The translations under genes were made by a program, and so were the position numbers. A stretch of 64,000 nt of DNA, from NCBI GenBank assembly GCA_905207705.1, contig CAJLMA010000011.1, positions 7,839-71,838 on the forward strand, read 5' to 3'. Origin of the DNA: an uncultured Prevotellaceae bacterium (GTDB lineage Bacteria > Bacteroidota > Bacteroidia > Bacteroidales > Muribaculaceae). Every line of letters starts with the position of its first letter. Position 1 is the first letter of the stretch. This document shows positions 1 to 7,286 of this stretch, one piece after another. The notes under the pieces are model-generated. The model saw nothing but the letters and a program-made list of their open reading frames with translations, did not search any database and was not told where the DNA came from.

Positions 1-184
1 AAGTGCGTATCAAGCCATAAAATGAATTTGTTTTCCTGTCCCTTTGGCCGGATAGGTGTGCTTGTTACGGGACGGGGATGGCGTGGCCGGTGCCGTCCTT
101 GTCGACTTTGTGCTGTTGCCCTCACGCATACATGGACGTTGTCATAAACCGGAATTGGTAGGTTGTGAGACAGCGTCGCGCGTA

Positions 185-712
185 TTAATAAGGGAACAGG
201 GCTGCCGAGAATGTCGCGTCGATGAGAAGCAAGATAATGTACACAAATGTTGAAAATATGCCCACGCCGACGCTTATGAGTGTCCATTTCTTTGCATCGT
301 CCGATTGCTTTTGGGCCAAGGCGTAATTTCCCGTCAAGTAGCTGGTGCTTACCTTTGACGCATATACGATGCCTACTATTCCGAATGGAAGGCAGCAGAA
401 CAGTGTGGCAAGAATCGATTCCACGAGCCATGTTTTAGGCATCGGCGGAACGTTTGAATTGTAAGGGGATTGGTAGCCCGGGTATTGGTTCCATACTGGA
501 GGTTGTTGGGCTTGTCCTCCTTGGAAATTCCCATTGTCGGAATCATTATTGTTGTTGAACATGTAGGCAAGTTCGGCAAGTTGTCCGGCTTCTTGCCAGT
601 TTTGCATTCCTTCGCGCCATACCATAGTGTGGCGATTGACTCCCATCGATAAAAGTTGTGATTCTTCAAATGGCCCGGCTTGACGGCCGTTTAGGACGAT
701 GTAATATTTCAT
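185..712 (-). CDS. GYF_2 (DUF4339) and CD225-like membrane protein
   Basis: A 175-residue protein of unknown function. Residues 1-50 look like the GYF_2/DUF4339 domain (starts MKYYIVLNG, then GPF and a WREGMQNW core). A Gln/Asn/Pro-rich linker follows, and residues 90-175 resemble the CD225/dispanin family: PKTWLVESIL, a Cys-Cys-LPFG turn, and two hydrophobic segments around 91-115 and 143-170. In Bacteroidota this pairing is common and the protein is probably an inner-membrane protein with the GYF_2 part in the cytoplasm. The start at 712 is the first ATG after a strong promoter cassette at 752-800. The function is unknown; the domain calls are by recognition. Confidence 0.85.
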   Translation of the reverse strand: MKYYIVLNGRQAGPFEESQLLSMGVNRHTMVWREGMQNWQEAGQLAELAYMFNNNNDSDNGNFQGGQAQQPPVWNQYPGYQSPYNSNVPPMPKTWLVESILATLFCCLPFGIVGIVYASKVSTSYLTGNYALAQKQSDDAKKWTLISVGVGIFSTFVYIILLLIDATFSAALFPY

Positions 713-751
713 GATGCTATATGTTTTAAGCTCAAACTGTTTTTAGCATGT

Positions 752-800
752 CAAAGATAGTGTAAATTGAGCGCAATGAAAAATATACGCGTTTATTTTT
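752..800 (-). promoter_or_regulatory. Dyad-promoter cassette, copy A
   Basis: Read on the minus strand: inverted repeat AAAAATAAAC-GC-GTATATTTTT (779-800, 9 of 10 pairs), then CATTGCGCTCAA (767-778), a 7-nt spacer, and the -7 box TATCTTTG (752-759). Transcription would start near 745 and read the GYF_2/CD225 gene beginning at 712. The same arrangement occurs at 39690, 43986 and 44063. Confidence 0.75.
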
Positions 801-885
801 TGTCTTTGCCGTAAAGCAGCCGTTTTATCAAGGGATGTAAATCTTTCTGCATGGTTTTGCAGCGCGTTTTTTGTGCGTGAGCCGG

Positions 886-1332
886 TTATGGGTGCGATGA
901 AATGCCATTGTCGCTTTTCAAGATGCAAAAAGTGGATTTTATCGAAGCCAGCAAAGTGCCGGCGGAGTCGCGTATGACGGTATCCACAAGAATCAACCTG
1001 CCTTTGCGTGCAGTTTCGGTCGACTCGGCCATAAGAGCGCCTTTGTGGCCTGCTTTGAGATATTCGATGTTCACTTTTACCGACAAGGCGGTTTGTCCAT
1101 ACATGTTGGCTACCACTGCCGAAGCAAAATCGGCCAGCGTGAACAACGCCCCGCCATGAATCACGCCGCAGGCATTGAGGTGGTGTTCGTCGGCTTGCAT
1201 TGATGCACGGCAATATCCTGTGCGCATGGATTCAATCTTAGCTCCGATTGTTTCTTGCGAGAAAGTGTCGGCTGCAAATGTCTTGCGAGTTTCTTCTTCG
1301 AGGTCGGGAGTAAGTTTTTCGTTTGATTGCAT
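886..1332 (-). CDS. PaaI-type hotdog-fold thioesterase
   Basis: A 148-residue single-domain hotdog thioesterase, the usual length of the PaaI/YbgC-like group. The signature is NACGVIHGGALFTLADFA, with HGG at 59-61 and the presumed catalytic Asp68 in the long helix. Members hydrolyse acyl-CoA thioesters such as hydroxyphenylacetyl-CoA; the substrate here cannot be read from sequence. It is the last gene of a minus-strand run (glycosyltransferase, ACT protein, thioesterase) and begins 9 bp after the ACT gene stops, so the two are almost certainly co-transcribed. In Bacteroidales, ACT proteins and PaaI thioesterases are often linked to phenylacetate-CoA ligase genes; that gene is not visible here. 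Confidence 0.9.
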   Translation of the reverse strand: MQSNEKLTPDLEEETRKTFAADTFSQETIGAKIESMRTGYCRASMQADEHHLNACGVIHGGALFTLADFASAVVANMYGQTALSVKVNIEYLKAGHKGALMAESTETARKGRLILVDTVIRDSAGTLLASIKSTFCILKSDNGISSHP

Positions 1333-1341
1333 GGCTGGTTC

Positions 1342-1758
1342 TTATTGGAGCATCAGTTCTTTGCAGTGGGCAGTCAATACTATCTTGGCTTGATGGCAGT
1401 CGTTGCATTTTATCACGGCTGTCCCGGTGCCGGCATCGGCGGCAAACGCGTATATGTACTCGATGTCTATGTCATGTTGGGCAAGCATTTTCAGCGATTT
1501 GTGCAATGCTCCGGCCACATTGCATACTTTCAAGCATATCACGTCCTCGATGTCGACTTTGTAGCCATGATTTCTCAATATGTTGCACGCAAGGATGGTC
1601 TTGTCGGCCACGATGTGGGCGGCTCCGTTCTTATTGTCTCCGCTTGCAGTCATGGCTATGATGTTGATAGCGTGGTTGGACAGGATGCTCGTTACATTTG
1701 ACAACGAGCCTACGCAGTCGTCGAAATATACAGTGAGCTGTTGGGTATCTATGTTCAT
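1342..1758 (-). CDS. Tandem ACT-domain protein
   Basis: A 138-residue protein made of two ACT domains, about 1-68 and 70-138. It has no catalytic domain. ACT domains bind amino acids and act as sensors; stand-alone tandem ACT proteins in Bacteroidales are usually encoded near phenylacetate/indolepyruvate metabolism. The open frame extends upstream to 2061 without a stop, but that extension lies inside the glycosyltransferase gene in another frame; the ATG at 1758 (MNIDTQQLTVYF) begins exactly at the first ACT beta-strand and is the sensible start. It is followed after 9 bp by the thioesterase gene. The ligand is unknown. Confidence 0.85.
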   Translation of the reverse strand: MNIDTQQLTVYFDDCVGSLSNVTSILSNHAINIIAMTASGDNKNGAAHIVADKTILACNILRNHGYKVDIEDVICLKVCNVAGALHKSLKMLAQHDIDIEYIYAFAADAGTGTAVIKCNDCHQAKIVLTAHCKELMLQ

Positions 1759-1832
1759 AATCGTCGAGCCTGGGTATTTGTTGGTTACTGAATATAGTCT
1801 TAATCTTTTTTGGAGGAGGGGTCTGGGCGTTT

Positions 1833-2591
1833 TCATTTGGCGACATGCCGCTTGCGTCGTTTCTCTTTCAAGTATCTCGGAATGAACGACAAGTGGCGTA
1901 ATATTGTAGGAATCGTCCCGTAGTATCGGCACATTATCTTGAAGCGTTCTTTCAGCGAAGCCTTGTGGTTTTTGTCGGTCAGTCCGTCGGTGAGGTAGCA
2001 AATCGTCGGGTTGTCGCCTGCATAGGCATTCGATGTGCTTTTTTTCAAACATTTGATGCACCAGTCATAGTCGGCCGAGAATCGGAATGTCGTGTCGTAA
2101 GGTGGAGCTATGGTTCGTTTTGCGACAAATGCCTGGTGGCAGACAAGCATTCCATGCTTGAAACTGTCGACCGACAATCGTCGTGGGGCTGTCAAGTGCC
2201 TCATGCCTGTCACTTTGCCCGACATGTCCACGAGGCAGGTCTGCCCGTATATTATGTCGGCCGAGCCGTTGTTGCTCGTCCTGGCATATAGTGCAAGCAC
2301 ATTTTTGTCGGCAAAGCTGTCGCCGGCATTCAAGAATATCAAGTATCGTCCGGTTGCCATTTTCAAGCCCTTGTTCATCGCGTCATACAGGCCGTTGTCG
2401 GGCTCGCTTATTACTTTCATGCCTTTGATGCCCGAATTTTCGACCTTGGCTACGGTGTCGTCGGTCGATGCCCCGTCAACGACAATATATTCATAATCGT
2501 CGAACGTCTGGGATTTTATGCTTTTGAGAGTTGGCTCTATTACGGCCGATGCGTTGAATGTAATTGTAATGATGCTGAAAAAATGCTCCAT
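1833..2591 (-). CDS. Family 2 glycosyltransferase
   Basis: A 252-residue GT-A fold enzyme. The N-terminal SIITITFN strand, VDGASTDD (38-45) and the metal-binding region around RYLIFLNAGD (82-91) are typical of GT2 enzymes of the WcaA group that transfer hexoses in surface polysaccharide or glycolipid synthesis. The basic C-terminus (KEKRRKRHVAK) may contact the membrane. It heads the minus-strand run ending in the ACT and thioesterase genes, 74 bp upstream of the ACT gene. It is not adjacent to the polysaccharide locus at 13.6-21.8 kb, so donor and acceptor remain unknown. Confidence 0.9.
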   Translation of the reverse strand: MEHFFSIITITFNASAVIEPTLKSIKSQTFDDYEYIVVDGASTDDTVAKVENSGIKGMKVISEPDNGLYDAMNKGLKMATGRYLIFLNAGDSFADKNVLALYARTSNNGSADIIYGQTCLVDMSGKVTGMRHLTAPRRLSVDSFKHGMLVCHQAFVAKRTIAPPYDTTFRFSADYDWCIKCLKKSTSNAYAGDNPTICYLTDGLTDKNHKASLKERFKIMCRYYGTIPTILRHLSFIPRYLKEKRRKRHVAK

Positions 2592-2734
2592 GACAGTGCG
2601 TAATGTGGAACCTGTTTTGAAAGCCGATAAATTAAGATGTTGATTATGTTGCTATTGGCTTGCCGAAATTTTTTTATATGCACAAAAATATGAAAAAAAA
2701 TCCATATTTTAAATTGTTATTTTGAAAAAAAGAG

Positions 2735-2742
2735 TACATTTG
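2735..2742 (+). promoter_or_regulatory. Promoter -7 box of ferredoxin gene
   Basis: TACATTTG fits the Bacteroidota -7 consensus TAnnTTTG. A TTG at 2714-2716 lies 18 nt upstream and can serve as the -33 element. The ferredoxin start codon is 38 nt downstream. Confidence 0.65.
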
Positions 2743-2779
2743 TACTGTTATTTGTTTAATCTAACTAATTATAACTACA

Positions 2780-2947
2780 ATGGCACATGTTATTACTGAC
2801 GCCTGCGTTGCTTGTGGCACTTGCATGACTGTTTGCCCTGTTGACGCTATTTCTGAAGGCGACATCTATTCTATCGACCCTGATAAGTGCATCGATTGCG
2901 GTAGCTGCGCAGCTAACTGCCCGAGTGACGCTATCACCGAAGGTTGA
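2780..2947 (+). CDS. 2[4Fe-4S] ferredoxin
   Basis: A 55-residue bacterial-type ferredoxin. Two CxxCxxCxxxCP motifs are complete: Cys9, 12, 15, 19 followed by Pro20, and Cys37, 40, 43, 47 followed by Pro48. Each binds one [4Fe-4S] cluster. It acts as a low-potential electron carrier in the cytoplasm, for example with pyruvate:ferredoxin oxidoreductase or hydrogenase in this presumably anaerobic organism. The gene is short, has its own promoter 38 nt upstream, and is single. Its codons are rich in those preferred in highly expressed genes (for example GAC, ATC, TGC), in keeping with an abundant protein. Confidence 0.95.
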   Translation: MAHVITDACVACGTCMTVCPVDAISEGDIYSIDPDKCIDCGSCAANCPSDAITEG

Positions 2948-2972
2948 AAAAATTAAATTTCAGTTTTATAAG

Positions 2973-3095
2973 ACTGTTTTGATTTTCTTTTTCTGTTGCC
3001 TGCTTTCGAGCGTGGCGACATTTTGCGAGGAATGATGCTTATTGTTGACTTCCGTGGCATGTGAAAAGAAAAATCAAAACAGTTTTTTATTTTAG
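2973..3095 (+). promoter_or_regulatory. Large hairpin with U-tract in xpt leader (possible attenuator)
   Basis: The arm at 2973-2993 (ACTGTTTTGATTTT, then CTTTTTC) can pair with 3063-3083 (GAAAAGAAAAATC, then AAAACAGT); 14 bp are perfect and the rest pairs with a one-base slip. The right arm runs into TTTTTTATTTT, ending about 10 nt before the xpt ATG. The 69-nt loop (2994-3062) contains two CGTGGC words. This looks like an intrinsic terminator placed inside the xpt leader, either ending the ferredoxin transcript or attenuating xpt. No known purine riboswitch core was recognised. Confidence 0.55.
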
Positions 3096-3104
3096 TAACG
3101 AGTT

Positions 3105-3671
3105 ATGGAATTGCTTAAGGAGCGTATAATGGAGGATGGCCGTTGCTATCCCGGCGGCATATTGAAGGTGGACAGTTTTATAAACCATCAGATGGATCCC
3201 GACTTGATGTGCAAGATTGGCGAGGAGTTTGCAAGGCTTTATGAGGGTGCCGGTGTCAATAAGATAGTTACTATAGAAGCAAGCGGCATAGCTCCGGCCA
3301 TAATGACGGGGGTGGTGATGCACCTGCCGGTAGTATTTGTGAAAAAGAAGAAGCCCAAGACCATGGAAAACATGCTTGTGTCGACAGTGCATTCCTTTAC
3401 AAAGGACAGGGATTACACAGTGTGCATAAGTGCCGATTTCCTTACGGCGAATGACCGAATTTTGTTTATTGACGATTTCCTTGCTTACGGTAATGCAGCC
3501 GGCGGAGTAATAGATCTTGTGGGGCAGGCCGGGGCGACAATTGCCGGGTTTGGTTTTATCATTGAGAAGTCATTCCAGAAAGGAGGCGAATGGTTGCGCC
3601 GGTCGGGCTATCGCGTTGAAAGCCTTGCCGAGGTGCTGAGCCTTGATGATTGCCGTATCGTGCTGAAGTGA
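3105..3671 (+). CDS. xpt: Xanthine phosphoribosyltransferase
   Basis: A 188-residue type I phosphoribosyltransferase that makes XMP from xanthine and PRPP in purine salvage. The length and the opening MELLKERI match Xpt. The PRPP-binding loop is FIDDFLAYGNA (121-131), and the IEASGIAPAIMTG segment (57-69) and the basic KKKKPKTM stretch (80-87) are family features. It stands alone, between the ferredoxin gene and a downstream hairpin terminator. No own TAnnTTTG promoter is seen between the leader hairpin and the start, so expression appears to depend on reading through that hairpin. Confidence 0.95.
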   Translation: MELLKERIMEDGRCYPGGILKVDSFINHQMDPDLMCKIGEEFARLYEGAGVNKIVTIEASGIAPAIMTGVVMHLPVVFVKKKKPKTMENMLVSTVHSFTKDRDYTVCISADFLTANDRILFIDDFLAYGNAAGGVIDLVGQAGATIAGFGFIIEKSFQKGGEWLRRSGYRVESLAEVLSLDDCRIVLK

Positions 3672-3698
3672 AAATAGCAATACTATTAAGTATTAAAT

Positions 3699-3737
3699 AA
3701 GCAGGCCATGCTGCATTTAAGGCACGGCCTGCTTTCT
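3699..3737 (+). terminator. Rho-independent terminator after xpt
   Basis: Stem AAGCAGGCC (3699-3707) with GGCCTGCTT (3726-3734) around an 18-nt loop, followed by a short T stretch. It lies between the convergent xpt and acetyl-CoA hydrolase genes and may serve both. Confidence 0.65.
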
Positions 3738-3783
3738 GTTTATATGAGATTGTAGTCGCGGTTTTTGGCCGGACTCTCATGAC

Positions 3784-5277
3784 TTAGCAGAACTTGGAGA
3801 AGTCGGTTTTAGACATGTCGCCTTCGCTTGTGAATGTCTGGTGGAATGCGAATGCTGCTTTGAGCGTGTGGGGCGTGTGTCCGCCTTTGCTCATGTTGAG
3901 GTATTCACGCAATAGAGGTTTGTAGGTCGGGTGTGCACAATTCTCGATTACGAGTTGAGCCTTTTGGATAGGAGATTTTCCTCGTAAGTCGGCAATGCCT
4001 TGTTCGGTAATCAGCACGTCAACCGAGTGCTCGCTGTGGTCGAGGTGGGAAACCATTGGCACTATTGCGCTGATGAGGCCTCCTTTGGCAACCGACGGGC
4101 AGCTGAAAATGGAGATGTAGGCATTTCTTGTAAAGTCGGCCGAGCCGCCTATTCCGTTCATCATTTTTGTGCCTACGACATGTGTCGAGTTGATGTTGCC
4201 GAATATGTCGGCTTCAAGTGCGGTATTCATGGAGATGACTCCGAGACGGCGTATCACTTCGGGATTGTTTGATATCTCGGCAGGACGCATGAGCACTTTA
4301 TCGTGCAACGTGTCGATGTTGTCGAAGAAGTCGTTTATGGCTTCGGTCGAGAATGTGGTTGAGCATGTGCTTGCAAAGCGGCATTTACCCGACTTTATCA
4401 AATTGAGTACTGAGTCTTGGATGACTTCGGTGTACATTTCAAATGGAGGAATGTCGGCGCTGGCATCAAGGCGGGCAAGCACGGCATTGGCGATATTGCC
4501 TACTCCCGATTGTAATGGCAAGAACGTGCTTGGGATGCGGCCTGCCTTTAATTCAGAATGCAAGAAGTGGCACACGTTTTCGCCAATCATCATCGTGGTC
4601 TCGTCGCTTGGAGAGAACGGGTGTCCGCCTTCCGGAATATTAGTTTTTACTACACCTATGATTTTTTTCGGGTCGATGTGCAAAGTTGGAGAGCCGGCGC
4701 GGTCGCTCGGCTTGTAAATAGGGATGTCGCGGCGGTAGGGTGGGTCAAGCGGAATGTAAATGTCGTGCAGCCCTCTTATTTTAGGATTGATGCCTTCGTT
4801 TACTTCGAGAATTACTTTCTTTGCCATTGCAGCAAATGTAGGCGCATTTCCGATGCCTGTGCCTAATACTGCATTTCCCTCGTCATCGATGCTTTGCACT
4901 TCGATGACGGCAATGTCAATGTCGCCAAATGTGCCATATCGCAGTTTCTGTGCCATTTCGGACAGGTGCAAGTCGAAGTAGGCTATTTTGTTGGCATTGA
5001 TTGCTTTTCTCGTGTCGGGACAAGACTGGTATGGTGAACGCATGTTCACAGCTTCGGCGCGAGACAATTCCCCGTCTACGCTGTCGTTTGTAGAAGCTCC
5101 AGAGAACAGGTTGATTTTGAATTCTCGACCGTTTTCATGTTCCTGTTTCGCCCGTTCGGCGATTGCAACCGGAACGACTTTTGGCGTACCGCAAGCGGTA
5201 AAACCTGAAAATCCGACGTTGAAGCCGTTTTGTACATAAGCGGCGGCCTCTTGTGCTGTGATAATAGGGTATATCAT
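3784..5277 (-). CDS. Acetyl-CoA hydrolase/transferase (succinate:acetate CoA-transferase type)
   Basis: A 497-residue class I CoA-transferase. The family converts acetyl-CoA plus succinate (or another acid) to acetate plus succinyl-CoA, and some members hydrolyse acetyl-CoA. Visible landmarks are the N-terminal NVGFSGFTACGTPK (20-33), the GVGNIANAV oxyanion loop (258-266), the presumed catalytic Glu284 in MYTEVIQD, and NGIGGSADF near 385. The length equals AarC/Cat1-like enzymes. In a fermentative Bacteroidales this enzyme would interconvert acetate and succinyl-CoA. It is a single gene. The exact acceptor acid cannot be told from sequence. Confidence 0.93.
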   Translation of the reverse strand: MIYPIITAQEAAAYVQNGFNVGFSGFTACGTPKVVPVAIAERAKQEHENGREFKINLFSGASTNDSVDGELSRAEAVNMRSPYQSCPDTRKAINANKIAYFDLHLSEMAQKLRYGTFGDIDIAVIEVQSIDDEGNAVLGTGIGNAPTFAAMAKKVILEVNEGINPKIRGLHDIYIPLDPPYRRDIPIYKPSDRAGSPTLHIDPKKIIGVVKTNIPEGGHPFSPSDETTMMIGENVCHFLHSELKAGRIPSTFLPLQSGVGNIANAVLARLDASADIPPFEMYTEVIQDSVLNLIKSGKCRFASTCSTTFSTEAINDFFDNIDTLHDKVLMRPAEISNNPEVIRRLGVISMNTALEADIFGNINSTHVVGTKMMNGIGGSADFTRNAYISIFSCPSVAKGGLISAIVPMVSHLDHSEHSVDVLITEQGIADLRGKSPIQKAQLVIENCAHPTYKPLLREYLNMSKGGHTPHTLKAAFAFHQTFTSEGDMSKTDFSKFC

Positions 5278-5369
5278 AATCTCTCTTTATTTTGTTAAGA
5301 TAATTCGTTATATGTGTTTGGCCGATGCACATTGCGGATGGGTGTGTTCGTGCCGTTTGAAATTACTTG

Positions 5370-5822
5370 TCAAAATTTGCGTTTCAATATCTCGTGGGCA
5401 ATGATTGCTTTTTTCCAGTCGACAGGCTTTTCACGGCAGGTTGTGTCTTGTTCATCATAAACCGGATTGCTCTGTTTCGTTTCTTTGACCTGTATAGACG
5501 TATTGTTTTTGGTGGCTTGTACTTCAGGTTTGTGTTTCTTCGTTTTTTTCTTTTTCTTTGGTGGGACTGGCGGCGGTGTCATGCTTGTATTTTTGTGTTC
5601 TCCGGGAAACCATTCCTCGATGTTGAATGCCGGAAAATCGAAAAACGGTGCAGGACTGCCTTCATTAGTGTTTGTGGGAGGCATGACAGATTTCTGCGGA
5701 GGCTGCGTGCCTCTGCGTTCTCCGGCTTGGCCTTGCTTCTTTGAGATTGCATTGAAAGCCTTGCCTACCAAGCTGAATGCTATCACCCCGATGACTATGA
5801 GGAAAGGGATAATATCTGTCAT
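5370..5822 (-). CDS. Small membrane-anchored hypothetical protein
   Basis: A 150-residue protein of unknown function. Residues 5-23 form one hydrophobic segment (IPFLIVIGVIAFSLVGKAF). The rest is polar and low-complexity: Pro-rich stretches, FNIEEWFPGE, then a lysine run (PPKKKKKTKKHKPE) and a conserved-looking C-terminus VDWKKAIIAHEILKRKF. This architecture (one N-terminal helix, disordered cytoplasmic linker, short C-terminal helix) is seen in many Bacteroidales hypotheticals encoded near central metabolism. It lies between the CoA-transferase and acyltransferase genes on the same strand. No function can be assigned. Confidence 0.7.
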   Translation of the reverse strand: MTDIIPFLIVIGVIAFSLVGKAFNAISKKQGQAGERRGTQPPQKSVMPPTNTNEGSPAPFFDFPAFNIEEWFPGEHKNTSMTPPPVPPKKKKKTKKHKPEVQATKNNTSIQVKETKQSNPVYDEQDTTCREKPVDWKKAIIAHEILKRKF

Positions 5823-5912
5823 ACTTGCAAAATATAATTTTCTTCAAAATTAGCAATTTAAACAAGATTAGGCAAGCCGGTGCAGCGAAAAAAAACATCA
5901 AGAGAGGCGCTG

Positions 5913-6983
5913 TCATGCTTTTTTCTTCACGCCGAGCAGCCAATCGGCCAAAACGGGGCTCAGGCGTATAATCTTGCTCATAAGCAGGCACAGGCATATC
6001 ACCATTATTGAAATTATGAGCGAGACAAAGATTTCCAGCGACGGGTTTTGGTAGGTGTTGAAAAATTGGGCTATCGGGCCCAAGTTGCGAGGCAGGAAAA
6101 AGTAATGCAGCAGGTATATGTCGAGGGTACGGCGTCCTACATATTGCAGTGCCCTGCCGAGCCGGGTCTCTTGCGTGAACAGGTTCTCGTTTTTCATAAA
6201 AAATATGAAAACAATCATTACGCCAACTATCTGACTCAATAAATATAGGATTGGCATAACGGAATTTGCATGAGTTTCATGGAGCTTGTATATGATTACA
6301 CCGAAGAAAAACAGTAGGCACGCTGCAACCAAATAACCATTTTCGGCAAATTTCTGTATTTTATCGAAGTGTTTTCTTGCCAATGTACCTATTACAAAAA
6401 AGAGAAGGTAACGTACTTTGTCAATCCCAAACAAGCTGGGTATTGGCTCTTTATGAAGGCCGGCTGTCATAAACCAATGTCGAAGAAAAACGGAAATGAT
6501 GACTGTTATAGTTAAAATCAACCAATCGACACCGTTTTTGTATCCAAGTATGTTGCATATTGTGCGCAAAAGCGCATACAATAGGAAAAATTCAAACAAA
6601 GCTATTGTGAACCAGTATCCTCCTTTATCTGGCCAAAAAAGTGAATTAGTGAAAGATAGGTCAAATATGTATGTATATACTGCAAGGAAAAATAATGTCG
6701 GGATTAATTGAACTTTGGCTTTTTTCAATAGGAATTTTCCACTTGCAGGCAGTGTCCATTCAAAATCTTTCTTGAATAATATGAATCCACTGATGAAGAA
6801 AAACAACGGCATTCTGAATGCAAGGAATAACGAATTGAAAGTTAATAATTTACTGCCTTCGCCAAATGACAGATCATTAAAACCCGAGTTATAGTACCCT
6901 AAGATGATGATGTGGGTGTACACTACGAGCAGCATGGTAAAACCACGCATTGCATCGATGAATTCAATTCGTTTAGTTCCCAT
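5913..6983 (-). CDS. Acyltransferase family 3 integral membrane protein
   Basis: A 356-residue protein with about ten hydrophobic segments. The opening RIEFIDAMRGFTMLLVVYTH is the hallmark of Acyl_transf_3: the conserved Arg13 and His24 lie where the family has its active-site residues. These enzymes transfer acetyl or succinyl groups onto sugars of surface polysaccharide, LPS or peptidoglycan in the membrane. The substrate is unknown, and no polysaccharide genes are adjacent. A TAACTTTG promoter box lies 75 bp upstream. Confidence 0.88.
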   Translation of the reverse strand: MGTKRIEFIDAMRGFTMLLVVYTHIIILGYYNSGFNDLSFGEGSKLLTFNSLFLAFRMPLFFFISGFILFKKDFEWTLPASGKFLLKKAKVQLIPTLFFLAVYTYIFDLSFTNSLFWPDKGGYWFTIALFEFFLLYALLRTICNILGYKNGVDWLILTITVIISVFLRHWFMTAGLHKEPIPSLFGIDKVRYLLFFVIGTLARKHFDKIQKFAENGYLVAACLLFFFGVIIYKLHETHANSVMPILYLLSQIVGVMIVFIFFMKNENLFTQETRLGRALQYVGRRTLDIYLLHYFFLPRNLGPIAQFFNTYQNPSLEIFVSLIISIMVICLCLLMSKIIRLSPVLADWLLGVKKKA

Positions 6984-7057
6984 ATTGAAATATAGCTCTC
7001 GATATTGGAAATTTGCTCTAACTTATGTGGCAGATTTCCTTGTTGTGTTTGCGACTG

Positions 7058-7065
7058 CAAAGTTA
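7058..7065 (-). promoter_or_regulatory. Candidate -7 box for the acyltransferase gene
   Basis: Minus strand TAACTTTG matches TAnnTTTG. The gene starts 75 bp downstream at 6983. A second match, TATATTTG, sits just upstream. No clear -33 TTG at the usual distance. Confidence 0.45.
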
Positions 7066-7195
7066 GCAACAAATATAGGAAAAGGTGAATGCAGAGACAA
7101 ACAAAAAACAACGTTTTTATGTTTGGCTACTGAACCGAATCCTATATTATCCAAATATAGTTGAAACAAAATAAATTTTTTATCGCGCAGCGCAT

Positions 7196-7230
7196 AAAAA
7201 AATATCCTGAAGGGGAAGCCTTCAGGATAT
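7196..7230 (-). terminator. Rho-independent terminator after the TPR lipoprotein gene
   Basis: A perfect 12-bp stem (7202-7213 with 7219-7230, GAAGG and CCTTC at the tip) with a 5-nt loop. On the minus strand it is followed by a run of seven T, 57 bp after the stop codon at 7287. Confidence 0.9.
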
Positions 7231-7286
7231 TAGTTATTTCATTCACATCATGTCACAGATGACATGAGATGAAGTGTGTCTCGATA

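Noticed and set aside
1..184. A minus-strand frame open from the GYF_2 gene stop to the window edge
   Set aside because: Its composition is Arg/Pro-rich and unlike a protein of known type, and there is no good start. Too short to judge.
2948..3104. Known purine riboswitch upstream of xpt
   Set aside because: The three-way junction core and conserved loops of the guanine riboswitch were not found.
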